Shown in pieces: positions 9,141 through 19,470 of a DNA stretch of 23,267 nt. Source of the DNA: Baffinella frigidus (Eukaryota > Cryptophyceae > Cryptomonadales > Baffinellaceae). The position numbers and the translations under genes were made by a program. The stretch spans positions 181,156-204,422 of the forward strand of contig MU646823.1 in NCBI GenBank assembly GCA_026770585.1, written 5' to 3'. The notes below the pieces were generated by a model that worked only from the letters and a program-made list of their open reading frames with translations, was not told the origin of the DNA and did no database searches. How positions within the stretch are numbered: position 1 is the stretch's first letter; each line of letters starts with the position of its first letter.

Positions 9141-9260
9141 ATGGTCCGGGCTATCGAAAAACCTGAAGAAATTGACTTTTGGAACACCCACCAGCCTTGC
9201 GTGGCCGGCATTTCGGAGTTGGCTTTGGGGAACCTCCATCGTCGTTTGCAATTGAAGTAG
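9141..9260 (+). CDS. Possible orphan exon or small ORF, 39 residues
   Basis: An ATG directly after a SINE-like tail opens a frame with balanced, codon-like composition: MVRAIEKPEEIDFWNTHQ, then CVAGISELALGN, ending in TAG. The frame stays open upstream only within the repeat. A later stretch at 9291-9324 repeats TCGGAGTT and TGCCTTTTGGAAAC, resembling 9210-9232, which may be another echo. I recognise no family. Confidence 0.25.
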   Translation: MVRAIEKPEEIDFWNTHQPCVAGISELALGNLHRRLQLK

Positions 9261-9387
9261 GGTGGGGTTATTGGCTGGGGGGTAATAACTTATCGGAGTT
9301 CTTTCGGAGTTGCCTTTTGGAAACTGTTTGTTGCCTACTCGGGTTCACCGACTATTCTCAAATTGACATGGTGGGTTTGCAGTACAC

Positions 9388-9450
9388 AACAACGCCATGT
9401 GCCGGAGATCCGGCGGGAAACAACGCCATGTGCCGGAGATCCGGCGGGCG
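9388..9450. repeat. 33-base direct repeat
   Basis: CAACGCCATGTGCCGGAGAT plus CCGGCGGG occurs twice in a row. The flank at 9337-9420 resembles 19862-19965 (ACTATTCTCAAGTTGACA and the GGCGGGAAA end), so this is part of another interspersed family. Confidence 0.7.
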
Positions 9451-9456
9451 GTGAGC

Positions 9457-9560
9457 TGGGCATCCTTTAGGTCCTTGAGGTGCTTCGAGCTCCAAACATA
9501 GGCGGACACCGGAACTTGTTCTGCGGAACAGCCATGCTTCCTTTCGGATCACATTCAGGC
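9457..9560 (-). mobile_element. SINE-like element, diverged subfamily
   Basis: Carries CTTTAGGTCCTTGAGGTGC, CCAAACATAGGCGGACACCG, GAACTTGTTCTGCGGAAC and CCTTTCGGATCA. It is the uninterrupted counterpart of the copy split by a MITE at 9891. Confidence 0.6.
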
Positions 9561-9693
9561 CCCCCGGTGCGGAGGATCGCGGCAGAAACCGGCTGGGCAG
9601 AAATGCGCTGGCTCAATCTCGTCCGGAGTTCCCCTCCCACAGTCGGAGTTCCCGTCCTACCCACCGCACCTTCAATTCAACAGAGGATACATG

Positions 9694-9824
9694 TACAGGG
9701 GGGTCTCGCTCATAAGAAAGCGCCCCCCCCACCTTAGGACGACCATAGGCCCCTAGGCAGAGCCCTGCTGCGCCCTGTAGGGTGCTAGAGGGGGGCGGTT
9801 TCTGATGAGCGTAGTACCCCTGTA
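9694..9824. mobile_element. MITE copy, slightly decayed
   Basis: Starts TACAGGGGGGTCTCGCTCAT and ends ATGAGCGTAGTACCCCTGTA, with CTTAGGACGACC and GGGTGCTAG blocks between. It is the same family as 9891-10011. Confidence 0.85.
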
Positions 9825-9837
9825 AACAGAAAACAAA

Positions 9838-10075
9838 CCTTTAGGTCCCTGAGGGTTTGAAAACTCCCACCGTTGGCGGACGCTGGAAAGTACAGGGGTA
9901 CCTCGCTCATAAGAAACGCCTACCCCCCTAGGACCATCGTAGGGCCCTAGGGATAGGCCTACTGTAGGGTCCTAGGGGGGGGCGGCTTCTTATGAGCGAG
10001 GTACCCCTGTATCCGCAGGATGGCCCTGCTTTGTTTCCCATGCACCTCGCGTGCCCCCTGGCGAAGCTTGACGAG
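9838..10075 (-). mobile_element. SINE-like element interrupted by a MITE
   Basis: The left part, 9838-9890 (TTAGGTCCCTGAGGG, CTCCCACCGTTGGCGGACG, CTGGAAAG), and the right part from 10012 (TCCGCAGGATGGCCCTGC) join into the usual order of the diverged SINE-like family once the MITE is removed. A further partial copy on the plus strand lies at 10160-10220 (GTTCCAGTGTCCGCCTATG). Confidence 0.7.
9891..10011. mobile_element. Intact MITE, 121 bases, with 25-base perfect terminal inverted repeats
   Basis: The ends TACAGGGGTACCTCGCTCAT plus AAGAA match their inverted counterpart exactly. TA at both ends fits a TA target duplication as made by Tc1/mariner-type or PIF-type transposases. The internal blocks CCCCCCTAGGACC and GGTCCTAGGGGGG are also inverted, so the element can fold into one hairpin. 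No coding capacity. Related copies: 2360, 9694, and fragments near 20075 and 20800-21000. Confidence 0.92.
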
Positions 10076-10375
10076 GTCGTGTTTTCGTGCTCGTTTCAAC
10101 AAAGTGGTCATATCTTTCTCTGTTTCAAGCAACAGCCTCGCGTGATCACGCCCCATGGCCTTTCTGCGGCAGCAGTTCCAGTGTCCGCCTATGGTGGGAG
10201 TTGAAAGAACCTACATAACCTAACGCGGGCCCCAGGCTGGTTCGGGAGGGTTCAGTAGGTTCTTGCTGGTAAATTCACTCGCACCCCCCAGCTCCACCAC
10301 ACAGCGGACTGCAGAGGCATTTCGCGAATAACCCATAAAGGGATAATGCGTGGAGGTGTGCCGCTGCTGAAGCTC

Positions 10376-10560
10376 GTTCTGGCTAGTAGATGCACTCGCA
10401 CCACCCAGCTCCAATCCTCGAATATCTCCAACACCTTGAAAACCTCGAATGCTTCCAACAGCTCCAACGGATCCGATAGCTCCTACAGCTTGAATAGCTC
10501 CAGTAGCAGAAAGCTCCTGAATAGCTCCAGTGGCTCTACAGCTCGAATGGCTCCACCAGC
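10376..10560. repeat. AGCTCC-rich imperfect repeats
   Basis: Short units such as AATAGCTCCAGTAGC and AACAGCTCCAACGG recur about every 12-24 bases and give Ser/Asn-rich translations. Similar GGAGCCATTGGAGCC units (other orientation) lie at 20140-20400. Nearby 11341-11400 repeats AGTGGCTCTACAGCT. Confidence 0.6.
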
Positions 10561-10641
10561 TCCGAAGGCTCTTGAGAGATTCTTCAGAGGGCCGCAACAG
10601 CCTCAAAGGTTGGAGCGATTGGTGGTGGGAGGAATTGAGCT

Positions 10642-13600
10642 TCAGAGGGCCCCGCACGCCTCGAAGAGCTTGGTGAGCTCGCCGCTCTTGCCCTTGGAGA
10701 CCACGTCATCGCCGCCGCCGATGAACTTGCCTGCGGGGAGAGAGACCTTTGTTACTACCAACACACCCACTGTCTATTCTCCCCCTGCAGGGATAGGGGT
10801 TAGGGGTTTCGGCTGGCCGCTCTTGCCCGTGGCGACACCATCGTCGCTGCCGCCGATGGACTTGCCTAGGGTTTCGGGTCCAGGGTTGAGGGTGTGTGGT
10901 GTATGACAGTTTGTGATAGGGTTTCGGGTTTGAGGTTTGGGGTTTAGGGTTTGGGGTTTGGGGTTTGGGGTGGGGGGGTTGAGGTTTGAGGTTTGGGGTT
11001 TGAGTTTGGGGTTTGGGGCACGTCATCGCCACCCCCGATTAACTTCCCTGCTGGGAGAGAGATGTGCACAGGGTTTAAGGTTTGTGGTCTGGGGTTTTAG
11101 GTTTAGGGTTTAGGAGGGGGCGGAGGGAGGATGAAGCGGGGGCGGGGAGGGTTCGTACACCCTACTCCCTAAACCCTCAACGGTAAATCGCCTACACCCC
11201 AACACTCTCAACGCTAAGAGGAAGGGCAATGAAGACGCGCGTTTTCATCACCGTAAGGGTGTGTCACCCTTCACCCCTTCACTCCTACCCCCTCAATCCC
11301 CTACAACCCAAACTCATGAACGCCAAGTTGACCGTCCAACGCCTTAAATAGCACCAGTGGCTCTACAGCTTGGCTCTACAGCTCAGTGGCTCTACAGCTC
11401 GGGGTTGAGGGGTTCGGGGTTTCGGTTGTAGGAGGGGGGGGAGGACCTCCGATGAAGACGCGCGGCACGTAGCGGCCGCCCGTGATCCCGGTTGGGATCA
11501 CCGGCCAATGGCTCCAACAACTAGTGCCTCAAAACTTTGAGCATGATATCCTGGTTCGCCTCAACACTCAACCCTAAAAATAAATAAAAAACGCTAAACC
11601 CCTGAACCCTAATCCCCTCGACCCCTGAGCTCTGAGCCCCCCAAAAGGTGAACGCGAAGAAGACATGCGGCGAAGAAGCGGGGGACAGAGCGGCCGCCGG
11701 TGACGCCCAACATGATAATCCCTAACCCCTCATCCTTCTAAACCCTACACCCCAACCCCTACTCCCCAAACCACGCTAGGTTGACCGGCGACGAAGCGCC
11801 TTCGGGGTTATGGTTTGGGGAGTAGGGGTTGGGGTTTCGGAACACCTCCGACGAAGACGCGCGGCACTAAGGTGGCCGGTGACGAAGGGTTCGGGGTTCA
11901 GGGGTTCGGGGTTTCGGTTTCAGGTGGGGGAGGCGGACCTGCGACGAAGACGCGGGGGACAGAGCGGCCGCCCGTGATGCCCAGCATGATGTCCTGGATC
12001 TCTGACCCGTCGGCCCGCGTATCCAGCTCGACCACCTTGAGGGGTTTGGGGTTCAGCTGCTTCGCCTTGAAGGTTGCAGGGTTTTGGGGTTGGAGTTGAA
12101 GGGGGGTCGAGGTTTCGGGTCCTGGATGCCCGACCCGTCGGGCCGGGAATCCAGCTCGATCACTTACCATACGGTTTACGTTCAGGCGAGTGTTTAGGGT
12201 GCAGGGTTCCGGATTTAGCTCCATTGCCGTTAGGGTCCAGCGACATTGGCTGTGTGGGTTCAGGGTTGAGGACACGAGAGATGGCGAGAACATCATGTCC
12301 TGGATGTCAGACCCGTCGGGTCGGGCGTCCAGCTCCATTGCTTCTGGGCTTGGCGCCATAGCCTTGACGGTTCAGGGTTTCGGGGTAATGGGAGCTGGGC
12401 TGGGGGTGTAGGTTTAAAGTTTAGGGTTTAGGGGGGTGGGGGGCTAGGGCTTAGGGTTTAGGGGGGTTGGTGTTGAGTGTTGAGTGTTTAGGGTTTGGAG
12501 GGTTTAGGGTTTAGGATTTAGAGTTTAGGGTTTAGGGTTTAGGGTTTCGGGGGGTTCGGGTNNNNNNNNNNNNNNNNNNNNNNNNNNNNNNNNNNNNNNN
12601 NNNNNNNNNNNNNNNNNNNNNNNNNNNNNNNNNNNNNNNNNNNNNNNNNNNNNNNNNNNNNNNNNNNNNNNNNNNNNNNNNNNNNNNNNNNNNNNNNNNN
12701 NNNNNNNNNNNNNNNNNNNNNNNNNNNNNNNNNNNNNNNNNNNNNNNNNNNNNNNNNNNNNNNNNNNNNNNNNNNNNNNNNNNNNNNNNNNNNNNNNNNN
12801 NNNNNNNNNNNNNNNNNNNNNNNNNNNNNNNNNNNNNNNNNNNNNNNNNNNNNNNNNNNNNNNNNNNNNNNNNNNNNNNNNNNNNNNNNNNNNNNNNNNN
12901 NNNGGGGAGGGAATGTGTGTGGTTGAGAAACGGATAGAGAGTGATCGAGCGGGAGAGGAGGGGAGCGCGCGTGTGAGAGAGAGAGTGATTTATTCAGGTC
13001 ACCACGTCCTGGTGCAAATCGGCCGTTCCGAAACGATCTACAAACTCGCCTTGTGGTGGCTGCTGGGTCTATCCGGCAGTAGTTTGAGGGGGGTGCTGGT
13101 GATAGAGAGGGGTCAGCAGAGAGACTCTCGCAGCCCTGCAAGGCACAGCTTCGCACAGGGCCGTGCTGCCCCGACATTCCTCAGTTCAAACCCAAACCCT
13201 CTCTGCAAATCCTCGACCTTCAACCCGGAAACCTGCACCCACACCCCCAACCACCTCTCACCCCAAGCCTAACAAGGCGGGGCGAGACCTTGTTGGAGGA
13301 GATCTGGCTCTGGACCATCTCCTCGAGGTTGCCGCCGTTGGCTGACATGGCCCTGACGCCCGAGACGGTCGAGCCGCGGGGGCGGACGGACGAGCCGCTG
13401 AGCGAGGAGAGCGCGGAGAGGGAGACCGGCGAGGCGAAGGCGAGTGCGGCGGTGTGCGGCGCGGGGCCGGACCTGCGGGTGGGGGGGTGGGGGAGGTTTT
13501 GGTGGATTTTGCAGGGGTGTCTGCACGACAATGTCGGAAGGAGCGGTGGAGGTAGGGTGGGGTGGGGTGGTTGGTGTTGGCGAAAGGCGGCGACGTGTGT

Positions 13601-13970
13601 GCGTGGGGGGGGTAGGTGGGGTTGCGGGAGCGTGAGTGCTCCGGTCGGACCAGGGCTCCCGTCCGCCAAGCCGGGGTCTTGTATGTCGGGGGGGCGCTGA
13701 CCGGAGGCAGGGCGCGCTCGGGCGTTCTCGGAGCAAGCACACGCGGTGGGGAATGGTATGGTGCCACGGGGAACCAGCGGGCCTCGGGCAGAGCTGGCTG
13801 CGGAGCCCGAACGCTGGGTGCAAGGCCACATCGGAGGAGGCCGAAGCACGAGAAGGCTGGATGGTTGTTCCAGAGAGGAAGGGCAAGGGTGCGGGAATCC
13901 CCGATGGGGGGAGGGGGTACCTGCAGAGAGCGGGAAGGGCAAAGGCCAAGATAGCGACGACTCCACGCAT
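10642..13970 (-). CDS. Glutaredoxin with two-part (plastid) leader; active-site exon missing
   Basis: Minus-strand exons: 13970-13921 (ATG), 13472-13289, [missing], 12035-11939, 10730-10642 (TGA). Introns are GT-AG; phases agree, and the missing part must be a multiple of three bases. Exon 1 encodes MRGVVAILAFALPALC, a clean signal peptide. Exon 2 adds a Ser/Ala/Arg-rich stretch with LAFASP, like the Phe-based cleavage motif of complex-plastid proteins, then NLEEMVQSQISSNK, the helix before the active site. Exon 4 gives VVELDTRADGSEIQD and TGGRSVPRVFVAG (VP marks the cis-Pro glutathione site). The last exon gives KFIGGGDDVVSKGKSGELTK, with the GG-DD glutathione-binding motif. The expected about 27 residues with CPYC or CGFS are absent and should lie in the gap at 12562-12903, so mono- or dithiol class is open. 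The ELDxxxDG text favours the dithiol class. Confidence 0.92.
10811..10865 (-). pseudogene. Exon echo 1 of the glutaredoxin last exon
   Basis: Preceded by AG, it would encode GKSIGGSDDGVATGKSGQP, against GKFIGGGDDVVSKGKSGEL in the real exon. It lies upstream of its exon within the last intron and has no stop codon of its own at the expected place. Confidence 0.85.
11020..11060 (-). pseudogene. Exon echo 2 of the glutaredoxin last exon, with its acceptor
   Basis: Minus strand: CTCTCTCCCAGCAG then GGAAGTTAATCGGGGGTGGC, then GATGACGTG. The real junction reads CTCTCTCCCCGCAG then GCAAGTTCATCGGC. The intronic pyrimidine tract and acceptor were thus copied with the coding start. It encodes GKLIGGGDDV, then breaks into CCCCAAA repeat. 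Coding differences are mostly silent. Confidence 0.85.
11445..11886 (-). pseudogene. Three echoes of glutaredoxin exon 4 (3' half and donor)
   Basis: Copies at about 11445-11505 (ITGGRYVPRVFIGG then GTCC), 11655-11714 (MLGVTGGRSVPRFFAA) and 11843-11886 (short, decayed). Each matches the end of the real exon, ITGGRSVPRVFVAG then GTCCGCCTCC; the first also keeps GTCCTCCCCCC after it. All lie downstream of the exon in the last intron, so they copy the exon end plus intron start. Confidence 0.8.
12121..12342 (-). pseudogene. Two echoes of glutaredoxin exon 4 (5' half)
   Basis: 12163-12121 encodes VIELDSRPDGSGIQD. 12342-12292 encodes AMELDARPDGSDIQDMM. The real exon gives VVELDTRADGSEIQDIM. They lie on the 5' side of the exon, so together with the 3'-half echoes on the other side the exon is bracketed by copies of whichever half faces them. 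Confidence 0.85.
12562..12903. other. Assembly gap (342 N)
   Basis: A run of N inside the glutaredoxin gene between exon 2 and exon 4, flanked on the left by TTTAGGG arrays. It probably hides the active-site exon. The true length may differ from 342. Confidence 0.98.
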
Positions 13971-14168
13971 GGAGCTGGTGTGAATGCGGTGTAGTGCTCG
14001 GAAGCGAGTGCACGGAACTTTTGAAAAACAAAACAGGAAAAATCCGGACCTCGGGCGGGCAGGGCTCCACGACACCTAGGACACCCCGCCTCGAACCCGA
14101 CGATCCTAGCATCACCGTCCTAGTGCACAGGCGCTTCTGGACGGCAGTCCGCACATCCGTCGACCACA
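13971..14168. promoter_or_regulatory. Candidate bidirectional promoter
   Basis: Only 198 bases separate the start codon of the minus-strand glutaredoxin (13970) from that of the plus-strand GGCT-like gene (14169). There is no telomere-like array here, unlike almost every other non-coding interval. No TATA box is evident. The hexamer GTGCAC occurs twice (about 14009 and 14122). Promoter function is inferred from position. Confidence 0.5.
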
Positions 14169-17100
14169 ATGCTCCCGCCTGCCGTGCCGCCCCCCGCGTG
14201 GCTCCAGCCGCCGGCGGGCCTCGTCAACCCCTCCACGGGGCGCTTCACGCTCGTCGGGTCAGCCCAGCTCCCGCAACGTCGGCTGTTTCTATCGTCGGCC
14301 GATTTTTAACGGGGGGGGTGTTGTGATTCAGTTCCCGTCCTGGTACAAATCGGCATTCCCCAAGCGATCGAAACAGTCGAGTCGCCCCGCTTGAGGACCA
14401 CTCTTTAGCCAGTTTCTGCTGCGATCCTCCGCGCCGGAATGCTTGATGCTTGAAAAGCAGGGTCATCCTGCGGAACCAGTTCCAGTGTTCGCCTATGGTG
14501 GGAGCTCGAACAACCTAAAGGACCTAAACAGTCGACTTGTGGAGGCTGGTGGCCTCTTCGCCGCCTTTGGGCACGGTTCGGGGCTCTACTTACCCTCACA
14601 GTGGAAGCACTACACCCCAACTTCTAACCCCTAACACCTCAACCCTGACCCCTGAACCGGGTACGGGTCACTGGTGAGCGCGGAGTCAGCGGCGGCGACG
14701 ATGGGCCCCTCGATCTCAACCTCTCACACGGATCCTAATCCAGCCCCGAGGAGGGTGCGGGAGGATCCCAATTTAGCCCCTTGGTGCATTCAAGATGCCC
14801 CTGGAGGCCACGGCTCGTAAGCCCCAGGCGTGAAACAGGTACGGGTCCCTGGTGAGCGAGTCGTCAGCGGCAGCGACGATGGGCCCCTCGATCTCGAAGT
14901 GGCGCACCGGCCGCGTCGAGGGCTACGCTCGCGTGCGAGCCCTTTGGGGGTTGGGGTTTGGGGGTTTAGGGGTTTGGGGCCTTTGGGGTTTGGGGCTTTT
15001 AGAGTGTGGGGTTTGGGGTTGGTGTCGTGAACGATGAACGATGAACGATGAACCGTAAACCTCTCCGCCCCCATTAAAATTATCGGCCGTGTGGGGGGCC
15101 GCTTTCCCTGGCCCAAGTTGGTTCACAAGTTTTTCGCGGACCTTAATACATCGAAAAAAATCTGGCCACCCCTAACCTCGAACCCCCAAACCCCAAACCC
15201 TACCCCGCACCCAAAAACAATCAACCCCCAACCCCCAAAACTAAGCCCTAACCCCTCGAAACTAAACCAGAAACACCACCTCCCAAGCACAAACCCTACA
15301 CCGGAACCCCAAACCCCAAACCCCAAACCCCAAACCCCAAACCCTACGCTCGCGTGCGTACCCCCCCCCCCGTGTTCAACCCGGGCGTGACTGAGTACAA
15401 ACCCTCGATGGACGTGACCATGTGTTCAACTCGGACGCGACCCACACATAACCCCATAAACCCTGGACCCTGGACCCCACACCCTAAACCCCACCCCACC
15501 GCTCCTGGCCTGTAGGTGTTCAACCTGGTCTCGATCATCAACATCGCGCGCAATTTCACGGATGGGGACCGCATGGCCACCTGCACGGCCGTTTCCACCC
15601 CTGGGGCACACCTCGAGGTTTATCCCACAGTCCCGTGATGTGCCGATGTGTACCGCGCGGGGTACGATTTCGTGCCCGTGCGGTACACCTCGGCATTTCC
15701 CAACCGGTCCATCAAGTGCCCAACCCTGGGGCACACCTCGAGGTTTCCACCCACAGCGGTTGACTGACTCGGGCAGGGTTTGTACCGGGGCGGGGATGGG
15801 ACCGGGCAGGGTTAGTATCAGGGACGCGTGTGATCAGTCAACTGCCTGGGACTGTAGTTGACTAAAATTGAACACGTTCGCCGATGACACCCGTGTGGTA
15901 CAAATCGAGTATGCCAATTTGAAATCCAAACTGGATTGGAACTAAAATTGATTTCAAACCAGGCGTGCATCTTCGACGCGCCTGCCGAGCGGTGCGAGAG
16001 GACTTCACAGCCCTTAACACCCTAACTGTGGGGGAGGCTATGGGGCACATAGGCTCCGGATATCCGGGGATAACGCGACCAAAAATTGCTGACTTTTGAC
16101 ATGTTTCCTTAAGAAACAATCGAATAATTAACTTTAGAATGTTCCCCGTGGTGTTCCGAGTGCCCCCCCGTATTAAATACAGGTATCTCTCTCTCTCGGA
16201 CAGACGGTTACAAAAGATATCAGCAAACGAGAGAGACTTTCACTTTATCCTTTCTAACATTTTTTACAGAAAGAGAGAGAGAGAGACCTATATTGAATGA
16301 AAATCGCGCGTATTATTTCCCTAAGCGTCTTAATCCGTTTGGCACGTTCGTTTTGGACGTAACGGTCCCTCTACAACAGGTGAGCTTCTTCGAGGCGCCT
16401 GCCGAGCGGTACGCGGACTCCACAACCCCTAGCCCGTTAACCCCTTGAACCCTACACCCGACACCCTACACTATACACCCTAAAGCCTCAAGTGGGAGGG
16501 TGCATACATATCAGACCTTGACGTATCAGTCAAGGTCTCACTCCCCGGATGGCGTTGGGGTCCCGGACATCTGACCCAAATCCCTAACCCCTAACCCCTT
16601 ACCCCTGAAGGTGTGCATATTCGACGCGCCTGCCGAGCGGTACGAGGACTTCGCGCGGCGAGAGGCCCGCCTCCAACACCAGGTCCTCCACCCGAAACCC
16701 AACCCCTAAACCGAAACCCAACCCATAAACCCGAAACCCAACCCATAAACCCCGAAACCCAACCCATAAACCACCCGAAACCCAACCCATAAACCCAACC
16801 CATAAACCTTAAACCCTAAGACCTTAACCCTGGGGTTAGTGTTTAGTATTTCGGGTTTAGGGTGGGGGTTTAGGGGTTAGCGGTTAGGGGCGCGGGTGCA
16901 GGGTTAGGGGTTAGGGGTAAGGGTTGAGGGGTTGAGGGTTAGGGGTTAGGGTTGAGGAGTGGTACACGGACTTCGCGCGAAGAGAGGCCTGCCTCCAACA
17001 TCAGGTCCTCCAACCTGCACCCCAACCCCTCATCTCTGAACCATGAACCCTCAATCTTGAATTCTGAACCCTACACCCTGCACCCTGAACCTCAACCCCA

Positions 17101-18989
17101 AACCCTAACCCCTGGGGTTCGGGTTCAGGGTTTAGGGTTGGAACAAAACCAGCGATGGTACGTGGATCGAGGCAGTCAGCCCCACTATCGGTAGGACCAA
17201 CCCGCAGTCCCTACAGACGGCCTACCGTAGGGTACTATGGGAAACCCGAAACCCGAAACTCGAAACCCGAAACCCGAAACCCGAAACCCGAAACCCTGTT
17301 GGAGCAGCTTTACGTGACTGAGGGCGACAGGAAAGTGAAGCGGGGGTGGGAGTCAGGTGGTGGATTTCACAGAGGATGGGGGGGGGGTCGGACGAGGCAT
17401 CATGTGCACCGCGTGGTCTGACGAGGTACCAACACGCGAGGCGCCTGTTGACTCATCCGGATCCGGGTTGTCACGGGAACGTCTCTACACCCAGAGGGTG
17501 ACACCCAGAGGGTGTGGACGGGAAATAGCGATGACTGGTCACGGGGGGGTTGGGGTTTGGAGTTCGGGGTTTAGGTTTTAGGGATAAGGGTTTAGGGTTT
17601 AGGGGTTTAGGTTCACACACCGTGACACGCCGCCGTACCTGAGAGAACACGCACTTTTGGATGACAGCCAACCCACGCCAGATCACGCGTGCGAATGCCA
17701 GATCACGCGTGCGAATTTCAAACGCAACGTTTCGCTGTACAAGTGTTTCGTGGTACAAATTCCATATTGCTGCGGCAGCGGGCTTTGACTTTGGGCGTGA
17801 TTCCCAGGCAGAAAATCACCAAATCAACCCTATGCTCTAATCATTTATTGCCACTTAGCAGCGACCGAGGACCTTTTCATCTTGAATCCAAGGTGAAATT
17901 CCGGTTAGGTTCTAGGGCAGTGGATTAGATTCTAGTACAAATCGCTTGGATGACTGTATCCGTGAAGCCCCCGATGGCTGCTGAGTGGTTGGGGGCTGCG
18001 CGTGTGATCCTGACAGGAGTACCGGAAAGAGCGGATCTGCGACGAAGCAGACTATCACGAGCAGGTGTCCACACCCTTCACCCCAAAACCCCGAAACCTA
18101 AACCCCCCAACCCCTAAACCCTAAACCCTAAACCCTAAACCCTAAACCCTAAACCCTAAACCCTAAACCTTAAACCCTTCAGGTCGGGCGGTTCTACACC
18201 GGGAAGCTCTGGCGGGACGACTTGCTCCCTGTCCCGCGGTGCCCCCCCCCCCCCCCTCCTCCTCCCGCGCTAGACTCTTCTTTGCATCTCTCCGACCTCG
18301 AAAAAGAGGGATCAAAAAGTGAAACGATGATAATCTCGTGTTGGGCGGTCGACGCGGTCCCCGTGGCGGGACAACTTGCTCCCTGTCCCGCGGCGCCTCC
18401 TCCTCCCCTTCTCTCGCGCTCGGGTCTCGGGTGTAGGGTGAACGGTGTAGGGTGAAGGGTGACGGGCGAGAGGGAAGGATGTAGTGTTTAGGGTCTAGGG
18501 TTGTGGGTTTCGGGTGGCGGCTTGCGCTCTGTCCCGCGGTGCCCCCCCTCTCCTCTCGCTTTAGGTTTTGGGGTTTAGGGAATAATTTTCAGGGTTTAGG
18601 GGTTCAGCGTTCGGGGTTTAGGATGAAGGGTTCAGGGTTGAAGGGTTCGGGGTTGGGGGTGAGGGACGTTGCGTGTGTAGTTACTTGCAAGTAGCCAAAA
18701 ACGGCGTGTGGACTCGCGTTGTCCCTGAATACATGGCGGCCGAGCTGGTACTACTCAAGGTCTCTCGCTCTCTCGTCGCCTCCTCGGCTACTTCCTAGAG
18801 AGACGTGAACCCCCAAATATAAACCCCAAACCCCAAACCCCAAACCCTAAACCCTAAACCCTAAACCCTAAACCCTAAACCCTGACATGAAAAGCAGGTA
18901 TCTATCGCTGGTGGTGGAGGCGCACCGAGAGCTGGACGCGCGGCTGGGGACCACGCGCTTCTCCGATAACCTCCTGCAGGTACTTGTCT

Positions 18990-19034
<45 letters not shown>

Positions 19035-19431
19035 GGTTGACAGCCTGTTGCGAAACCTTTGAGGAACAGGTTCCGGTGTTCTGGGAGAACACTTGAGCGA
19101 GGGGTCTCCCGCGCTCTCTCTCTTTGGAGCAACTCGTCGCTCGTGTTGTTGAGAGGCCTTGACGCTTTTGTGGGGACCGCGCGCTTCTCGGATATCCTTT
19201 TGCAGGTGAAGGATTCATGGTTGTGGGTGTAGGGATGAGGGTGTAGGGTTCAGGGGTTTAGGGTTTAAGGTTTAGGGTTTAGGGGTTTGATAACCTCGTG
19301 CAGATTGCGAGCCTTACTTGTTCGTCTTTGATAAGTGTCTGATGAGAGAAGCGCGCATCCCCCCTCCCCTTCAGCACACTTGTCCCAGGCCTGTAATCCT
19401 CGGGGTGTTACACTTTTTCTTTGGTGTTTGT

Positions 19432-19470
<39 letters not shown>

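Noticed and set aside
9958-10204. Frames starting SEVPLYPQ or ending HKKPPPPRT
   Set aside because: Translations of the MITE ends.
13290-13700. Plus-strand frame over the glutaredoxin leader exon
   Set aside because: Opposite-strand shadow in GC-rich DNA. The minus strand carries the recognisable protein.
13220-14169. Long Pro/Ser-rich minus-strand frames of 250-300 residues
   Set aside because: They read through intron 1 of the glutaredoxin. Only 13921-13970 and 13289-13472 show coding character and splice borders.
14839-14932. Minus-strand reading of the GGCT-like exon 2 region as a separate gene (EIEGPIVAAADDS)
   Set aside because: The plus-strand reading has the YGSL motif, splice borders and phase continuity with exons 1 and 3.
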